From Chitinophagaceae bacterium (GTDB lineage: Bacteria > Bacteroidota > Bacteroidia > Chitinophagales > Chitinophagaceae), in NCBI GenBank assembly GCA_018061385.1, contig JAGOUF010000038.1:1-10458 (forward strand): a stretch of 10,458 nt of DNA. Reading direction: 5' to 3'. The position numbers were made by a program, and so were the translations under genes. The notes below the pieces were generated by a model, which saw only the letters and a program-made list of their open reading frames with translations, made no database searches and was not told the origin of the DNA. Positions 7,025 to 10,458 of the stretch are shown here, piece by piece (the first letter of the stretch is position 1; the number at the start of each line of letters is the position of its first letter).

Positions 7025-9214
7025 ATGTCACTAAGATTTTCTGCAATTAGTTCACTAAGTACAACAGAAGAACCCAAATTTCAAGGTTCTGCAAAAATTA
7101 CAGCCATTTTTGGCGAAAATGTTTTCACTATTCAAAAAGCTAGAGAATATTTAAGCGACGAAGCTTATAAAAGCCTTGCAACAAGTATAAAAGGTGGTAA
7201 AAAAATTGACCGTTCGGTTGCCAACCAAATAGCAAATGGATTAAGAGCTTGGGCCGAAAGTAAAGGTGTTACTCATTATACACACTGGTTTCAACCTTTA
7301 ACAGGTACAACTGCCGAAAAGCATGATTCATTTTTTACTTTAAAAGGCGATGGAACAGCTATTGAAGAATTTGATGGTGCTGCTTTAGTACAACAAGAAC
7401 CAGATGCATCATCTTTTCCTAATGGTGGTTTAAGAGCCACTTTTGAAGCTCGTGGTTATACAGCTTGGGATCCATCATCTCCTCCATTTATTATGGAAAT
7501 TGGTCATGGTAAAACATTGTGCATTCCTACCATTTTCATTTCTTATACTGGCGAATCATTAGATTATAAAGCTCCTTTATTAAAAGCATTAGAAGCATTG
7601 AATAAAAGTGCTGTAGATGTTTGTAATTATTTCGATAAAAATATAAATAAAGTAACTGCTACTTTAGGTTGGGAACAAGAGTATTTTATAATTGATGAAG
7701 GATTGGCCAATGCTCGTCCAGATTTAGTACAATGTGGTCGTACCGTTTTTGGTGCATCTCCAGCAAAGGGTCAGCAATTAGAAGATCATTATTTTGGTTC
7801 AATACCTGAAAGAACTTATGCTTTCATGAGAGATTTTGAAACAGAATCTTATAAACTTGGTATTCCTTTAAGAACTCGTCATAATGAAGTTGCACCTGCA
7901 CAATTTGAGTGTGCTCCTATTTTTGAAGAAGTGAGTATTGCAGTAGACCACAACACATTGTTGATGGATGTAATGGATAGAGTTGCACGTAGACATAACT
8001 TACGTGTACTAATTCATGAAAAACCATTTGCTGGTATTAATGGAAGTGGTAAACACAACAATTGGAGCATGAGTACAGATACTGGTGTTAATTTATTGGC
8101 TCCTGGTAAAACACCAAAAACAAACTTAATGTTCTTAACATTTTTTGTGAATACCATTAAAGCTGTTCACGATTATGCAGAATTATTAAGAGCAAGCATA
8201 GCAAGTGCTGGTAACGATCATCGTTTAGGTGCAAATGAAGCTCCTCCTGCAATTATTTCAGTATTTGTGGGCCAGTATTTAGCAAAAGTTTTACAAGAAA
8301 TTGAAGTTCGTGTTGGCGATAAATTTGATGAGCAAGACGAAGCTATTTTAAAACTTGATATTCATAAGAGTATTCCTGAATTGTTGTTAGACAATACAGA
8401 TAGAAACAGAACTTCACCATTTGCATTTACAGGAAATAAGTTTGAGTTTAGAGCAGTTGGCTCAGGTGCAAATTGTGCCAATGCCATGACAACTTTAAAC
8501 ACCATTATGGCAGAAACTTTAAAGAATTTTAAAGTTGAAGTTGATGCACATATTGAAAAAGGCGAAAAGAAGGAAATTGCCATCATGCAAACATTACAGA
8601 AGTACATTATTGAAAGTAAAAATGTTTTGTTTGAAGGTGATGGTTATAGCGAAGAATGGCACAAAGAAGCTGAAAAACGTGGCTTGCCTAATTTACCAAC
8701 AACGCCATTGGCATTGGATGCCATGATTACAGATAAAGCAAAAAAATTGTTTCAATCGAATTTGGTGTACACACATTCTGAGCTTGAAGCAAGACATGAA
8801 ATTGAGCTAGAAAAGTATTTAAAAAAGATACAAATTGAAGCAAGAATAATGGGCGATTTAGCTTTAAATCACATCATTCCTACTGCAATAAAATACCAAA
8901 ACGAATTAATTACCAATATTACTGGTTTAAAAGCTGCAGGTTTAGATGAAACTGCTTATGCAAGCCAATTGTCTATATTAACAGATATTAGCAATCATAT
9001 TCAAGTAATTCATCAAAATGTAAAAGCTTTAGTAACAGCAAGAAAAGTTGCCAATGCTATTACAGATACAAGAGAAAGAGCTATTGTTTATTGTAACGAT
9101 GTTAAAGGAGCTTATTTTGATAAGATTCGTTACCACGTTGATAAATTAGAAAATTTAGTGAGCGATGAAGATTGGAGTTTACCAAAATATAGAGAATTAC
9201 TTTTCTTAAGATAA
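7025..9214 (+). CDS. glnA: Glutamine synthetase type III
   Basis: ATP-dependent ligation of ammonia to glutamate, the main ammonium assimilation step, in the cytosol. At 729 residues it is the large type III form (GSIII, also named glnN in some Bacteroidota), far longer than the roughly 470-residue type I enzyme. Landmarks are HWFQPLTGTTAEKHD (87-101), a GSIII-specific N-terminal signature; GWEQEYF (215-221), with metal-binding E217 and E219; RHNEVAPAQFE (285-295); and NGSGKHNNWS (339-348), the ATP/glutamate-binding segment. LGANEAPPAIIS follows later, and the protein ends in SLPKYRELLFLR, typical of the family. I chose ATG 7025 (MSLRFSAIS) because it gives the usual N-terminus; the in-frame TTG at 7001 overlaps a promoter-like box. 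GSIII enzymes lack the adenylylation control of type I, so control is expected at transcription or by effectors. It appears monocistronic, with its own strong terminator. No ammonium transporter or PII gene is adjacent. Confidence 0.97.
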   Translation: MSLRFSAISSLSTTEEPKFQGSAKITAIFGENVFTIQKAREYLSDEAYKSLATSIKGGKKIDRSVANQIANGLRAWAESKGVTHYTHWFQPLTGTTAEKHDSFFTLKGDGTAIEEFDGAALVQQEPDASSFPNGGLRATFEARGYTAWDPSSPPFIMEIGHGKTLCIPTIFISYTGESLDYKAPLLKALEALNKSAVDVCNYFDKNINKVTATLGWEQEYFIIDEGLANARPDLVQCGRTVFGASPAKGQQLEDHYFGSIPERTYAFMRDFETESYKLGIPLRTRHNEVAPAQFECAPIFEEVSIAVDHNTLLMDVMDRVARRHNLRVLIHEKPFAGINGSGKHNNWSMSTDTGVNLLAPGKTPKTNLMFLTFFVNTIKAVHDYAELLRASIASAGNDHRLGANEAPPAIISVFVGQYLAKVLQEIEVRVGDKFDEQDEAILKLDIHKSIPELLLDNTDRNRTSPFAFTGNKFEFRAVGSGANCANAMTTLNTIMAETLKNFKVEVDAHIEKGEKKEIAIMQTLQKYIIESKNVLFEGDGYSEEWHKEAEKRGLPNLPTTPLALDAMITDKAKKLFQSNLVYTHSELEARHEIELEKYLKKIQIEARIMGDLALNHIIPTAIKYQNELITNITGLKAAGLDETAYASQLSILTDISNHIQVIHQNVKALVTARKVANAITDTRERAIVYCNDVKGAYFDKIRYHVDKLENLVSDEDWSLPKYRELLFLR

Positions 9215-9243
9215 TCAATAATTTTATTGCAATCGACAGAGAT

Positions 9244-9277
9244 AAACCCTACCATTTTTTGGTGGGGTTTCTTTTTT
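9244..9277 (+). terminator. Intrinsic terminator of glutamine synthetase
   Basis: An 11-bp stem, AAACCCTACCA (9244-9254) with TGGTGGGGTTT (9260-9270), contains one T:G wobble and a 5-base T loop, and is followed by CTTTTTT. It starts 29 bases after the stop codon. Confidence 0.9.
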
Positions 9278-9305
9278 ACAACTTATATTTCACAAGATGA
9301 ATAGC

Positions 9306-9333
9306 AAAAAAAACACTCACAAAAGTGAGTGTT
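9306..9333 (-). terminator. Minus-strand intrinsic terminator facing glnA
   Basis: A perfect 9-bp stem, AACACTCAC (9312-9320) with GTGAGTGTT (9325-9333), closes an AAAA loop. On the minus strand it is followed by a run of T (complement of A 9306-9311). There is no T run on the plus-strand side, so it works for transcripts coming from the right. It lies 22 bases after the stop of the small minus-strand frame at 9356-9430. Confidence 0.8.
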
Positions 9334-9355
9334 AAAAAATATTTACTTAGGGTAT

Positions 9356-9430
9356 TTAACTTCGTGAGAATTTTTCAATGATGAAACAAATACTCACTAG
9401 TAAACAACTAATTACAAAACTTACTTTCAT
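9356..9430 (-). CDS. Putative 24-residue hydrophobic peptide
   Basis: An ATG-started frame of 24 codons on the minus strand. The product begins MKVSFVISCLLVSICFII and ends in a charged tail, EKFSRS. It would make one short membrane helix with a positive N-terminus, like small membrane peptides or type I toxin peptides, but I recognise no family. Its main support is position: its TAA lies 22 bases before a strong minus-strand terminator that has no other nearby gene to serve. Upstream the minus strand carries a CCCCCG run just before ACAAATG, unusual in this AT-rich sequence, but no clear -7 box. A frame this short can occur by chance, and the helix could be a coincidence of T-rich sequence. 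Confidence 0.33.
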   Translation of the reverse strand: MKVSFVISCLLVSICFIIEKFSRS

Positions 9431-9754
9431 TTGTACGGGGGATTTATAAAAGTTAAAAATGTTAATTAATTCCGTTAAAACATTGTCATACTAAAGTTAT
9501 GTTTATAAAGGTTACAAAAAAATGATTTTTAATTGTTTTTATTAATAAGCTATTGTTTTTAAATATTTTAATTAAAAATTAATTACTAACTACTCCACAA
9601 TAAAGTTTTAGATATTGGAATTTGATGACATTGAAGATTAATCACATGTTGCCCATTTTGTACAGAATTGGCAACACCAATTGTATAGACTTATGACCAA
9701 CATCGTACTCTATACTTTTTATCTACTCAATCGTTACAAATATTTTATAAAATA
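9431..9754. other. AT-rich intergenic stretch with no recognised gene
   Basis: No frame of convincing length or composition is visible. The left two-thirds is extremely A/T rich, with TTAATTAA-type runs. The right third is more balanced and holds the hairpin at 9647-9676. A plus-strand TTCATTTG at 9426-9433 differs from the -7 consensus at one position and could start a non-coding transcript into this stretch, but nothing else supports that. No tRNA, riboswitch or known small RNA fold was recognised. Confidence 0.6.
9647..9676. other. Imperfect hairpin of unknown role
   Basis: TGTTGCC (9647-9653) pairs with GGCAACA (9670-9676). After one C:T mismatch, the interior continues pairing, ATTTT (9655-9659) with AGAAT (9664-9668) including a T:G wobble, around a small loop. 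No T run follows closely on either strand, so it is not a classic terminator. It could be a structured RNA element, a protein-binding dyad or chance. Confidence 0.4.
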
Positions 9755-9786
9755 AAAGCAGTTCTGCATTGCAGAACTGCTTTATT
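9755..9786. terminator. Terminator of the PID-CTERM gene (possibly bidirectional)
   Basis: A perfect 13-bp stem, AAAGCAGTTCTGC (9755-9767) with GCAGAACTGCTTT (9771-9783), closes a 3-base ATT loop and can extend by three A:T pairs past a bulged A. On the minus strand it is followed by TTTATTTTAT-type sequence. It lies about 35 bases beyond the stop of the gene at 9822-10022. The plus-strand side has only TTTATT. Confidence 0.75.
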
Positions 9787-9821
9787 AAAGTTTGTATTTT
9801 GTTGATGATAGAACTAAAGAA

Positions 9822-10022
9822 TTAATCTTTTTTACTCATCTTTTTATCTCTCATTTTCTTTGCACCATAACCAACGCCTGCTGCAATGAGTAAACTTAAG
9901 CCTCCATCAATAGGAACATCATTTACGTCATCATCAAATACGGGTTGGGCATGTACTAAACTTGGTAAGATTACTGCTGCTATAAAGCAAATGGTTACAA
10001 TGGTTGATATTTTCAATTTCAT
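9822..10022 (-). CDS. PID-CTERM-type small exported protein
   Basis: A 66-residue secreted or membrane-anchored protein. Residues 1-25 form a signal peptide (KLK, hydrophobic core, then SLVHA with likely cleavage before Q26). A very short acidic middle follows (VFDDDVNDV, 28-36). The C-terminal part has the motif PIDGG (37-41), a hydrophobic segment LSLLIAAGVGYGA (42-54) and a basic tail KKMRDKKMSKKD. This motif, helix and basic-tail order is the plan of sorting signals such as PEP-CTERM, and the PIDGG version corresponds to the Bacteroidota family annotated as PID-CTERM. The mature protein is almost nothing but the sorting signal, which is usual for this family; its biological role and processing enzyme are not known to me, and no exosortase-like gene is present. 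ATG 10022 gives the signal peptide directly. A 13-bp terminator follows, and a large hairpin separates it from the upstream T9SS-secreted protein on the same strand. Confidence 0.86.
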   Translation of the reverse strand: MKLKISTIVTICFIAAVILPSLVHAQPVFDDDVNDVPIDGGLSLLIAAGVGYGAKKMRDKKMSKKD

Positions 10023-10045
10023 ATTTATTAAGTTTAATAGTTTAA

Positions 10046-10088
10046 GAAGTTTAGGAGTTCTGTTTTTACTATTGAACTCCTAAACTTT
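10046..10088. repeat. Perfect 14-bp inverted repeat between the two exported-protein genes
   Basis: AAGTTTAGGAGTTC (10047-10060) and GAACTCCTAAACTT (10074-10087) pair perfectly around a 13-base loop, with a G:T pair extending the foot. It lies in the 99-base gap upstream of the PID-CTERM gene. The left arm continues into three further GTTTA copies (10032, 10040, 10049). No T run follows on the minus strand, so it is not a standard terminator; a partial terminator, processing site or operator are possible. Confidence 0.6.
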
Positions 10089-10100
10089 CTTTGCCTTATA

Positions 10101-10112
10101 CCCCTTTAGGGG
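10101..10112. repeat. 12-base palindrome CCCCTTTAGGGG
   Basis: CCCC (10101-10104) and GGGG (10109-10112) flank TTTA, a striking GC cluster in an AT-rich gap, ten bases downstream (minus-strand sense) of the stop codon of the T9SS-secreted protein gene. It could form a short stem or bind a protein. It is too short to call a terminator alone. Confidence 0.4.
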
Positions 10113-10121
10113 ATAGGAGTT

Positions 10122-10458
10122 TTATTCTACAATCACTGTTTTTGTTACACTCGTTGTGCCATTGCTGATTACCATATTGTAAGTGCCTGATGCTACATTG
10201 CCAATATTAATTGATTGTGTCGCACTGCCGCCATTGTGTGTAATCATTCTTGATGCAATCTCTTGGCCCAACTTGTTTACAATCTTAATGCTGTATAACC
10301 CTTGCTCTACATTCATCAATTGTACATTCACTGTTCCACCTTTTACTGGGTTTGGATATACTGTAAACTCTGCTCCTTTTGTGCCTGTTCTTACATTCAC
10401 TACTTGGCTATATTTTACTACTCCATTTTTTTCAATGGCTTTGATTCTGTAGTAATTG
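10122..10458 (-). CDS. C-terminal end of a T9SS-secreted protein (type A sorting domain; 5' end missing)
   Basis: Only the last 111 codons are in the window; the frame is open to the right edge. Residues 1-22 of the fragment (NYYRIKAIEKNGVVKYSQVV) match the final strands of the beta-sandwich domain that commonly precedes sorting domains. From about residue 30 comes the type A T9SS C-terminal domain: FTVYPNPVKGGTVNVQL (31-47), LYSIKIVNKLGQEI (54-67), INIGNVASGTYNMVIS (83-98) and a terminal TKTVIVE. The domain directs export through the outer membrane by PorSS/T9SS and is normally removed as the protein is attached or released. The rest of the protein, and hence its activity, cannot be seen. 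A GTG at 10400 is an internal valine codon, not a start. Confidence 0.93.
   Translation of the reverse strand, partial: NYYRIKAIEKNGVVKYSQVVNVRTGTKGAEFTVYPNPVKGGTVNVQLMNVEQGLYSIKIVNKLGQEIASRMITHNGGSATQSINIGNVASGTYNMVISNGTTSVTKTVIVE

Noticed and set aside
9312..9333. Hairpin as a second, backup terminator for plus-strand glnA
   Set aside because: The plus-strand side has no T run after the stem; the T run is on the minus strand, so it serves minus-strand transcription.
9625..9696. Plus-strand ATG frame of 23 codons (MTLKINHMLPILYRIG and following)
   Set aside because: It overlaps the 9647-9676 hairpin, has no promoter or terminator of its own and no signal or membrane pattern; chance is the simpler reading.
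10398..10400. GTG as the start of a separate 92-residue protein
   Set aside because: The frame continues upstream to the window edge with a beta-sandwich sequence (YYRIKAIEKNG), so the gene is partial and GTG is an internal valine.
10183..10452. Open plus-strand frame opposite the T9SS domain
   Set aside because: It is antisense to a well-supported sorting domain, and its composition is what the complement of that gene would give.

Overview
The window is an AT-rich chromosomal segment that fits a member of the Bacteroidota, most likely near the Chitinophagaceae. The pointers are a C-terminal type IX secretion (T9SS) sorting domain, a short-signal protein of the PID-CTERM type, a type III glutamine synthetase, an RsmI without the C-terminal extension, -7 boxes of the Bacteroidota type (TAnnTTTG or close variants) and no obvious Shine-Dalgarno sequences. 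The genus is not determined. No rRNA, tRNA, CRISPR array, insertion sequence or phage gene is visible.

Layout. Positions 1-753 (+) are the C-terminal part of a membrane-bound di-iron sterol desaturase/fatty acid hydroxylase, cut by the left edge. Positions 853-2211 (+) encode cystathionine beta-synthase with a C-terminal CBS-domain pair. It meets the next cluster head-on at a compact bidirectional terminator. Positions 2257-5466 (-) hold a four-gene housekeeping run, transcribed in the order aminopeptidase P, phosphatidylserine synthase (pssA), purS, rsmI. Two of its gaps carry degenerate 7-base repeats. Positions 5654-6898 (+) encode a multi-pass membrane protein of unknown function that probably starts at TTG. 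Positions 7025-9214 (+) encode glutamine synthetase III, closed by a strong terminator. The roughly 600-base interval 9215-9821 has no conventional gene. It contains three hairpins, one of them a clear minus-strand terminator, and a possible 24-residue hydrophobic peptide gene just upstream of that terminator. Positions 9822-10022 (-) encode a 66-residue PID-CTERM-type exported protein. Positions 10122-10458 (-) are the C-terminal end of a larger T9SS-secreted protein, cut by the right edge; a perfect 14-bp hairpin lies between these two.

How the genes fit together. Most are core metabolism: sulfur amino acids (cbs), phospholipid synthesis (pssA), purine synthesis (purS), rRNA modification (rsmI), peptide turnover (pepP) and nitrogen assimilation (glnA). 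They do not form one pathway. The right end is a surface/secretion zone in which two proteins with different C-terminal sorting signals sit in tandem. I found no clear evidence of a new multi-gene system. The points most worth following up are the PID-CTERM/T9SS pair with its hairpin, the heptad repeats, and the small hydrophobic peptide with its dedicated terminator.
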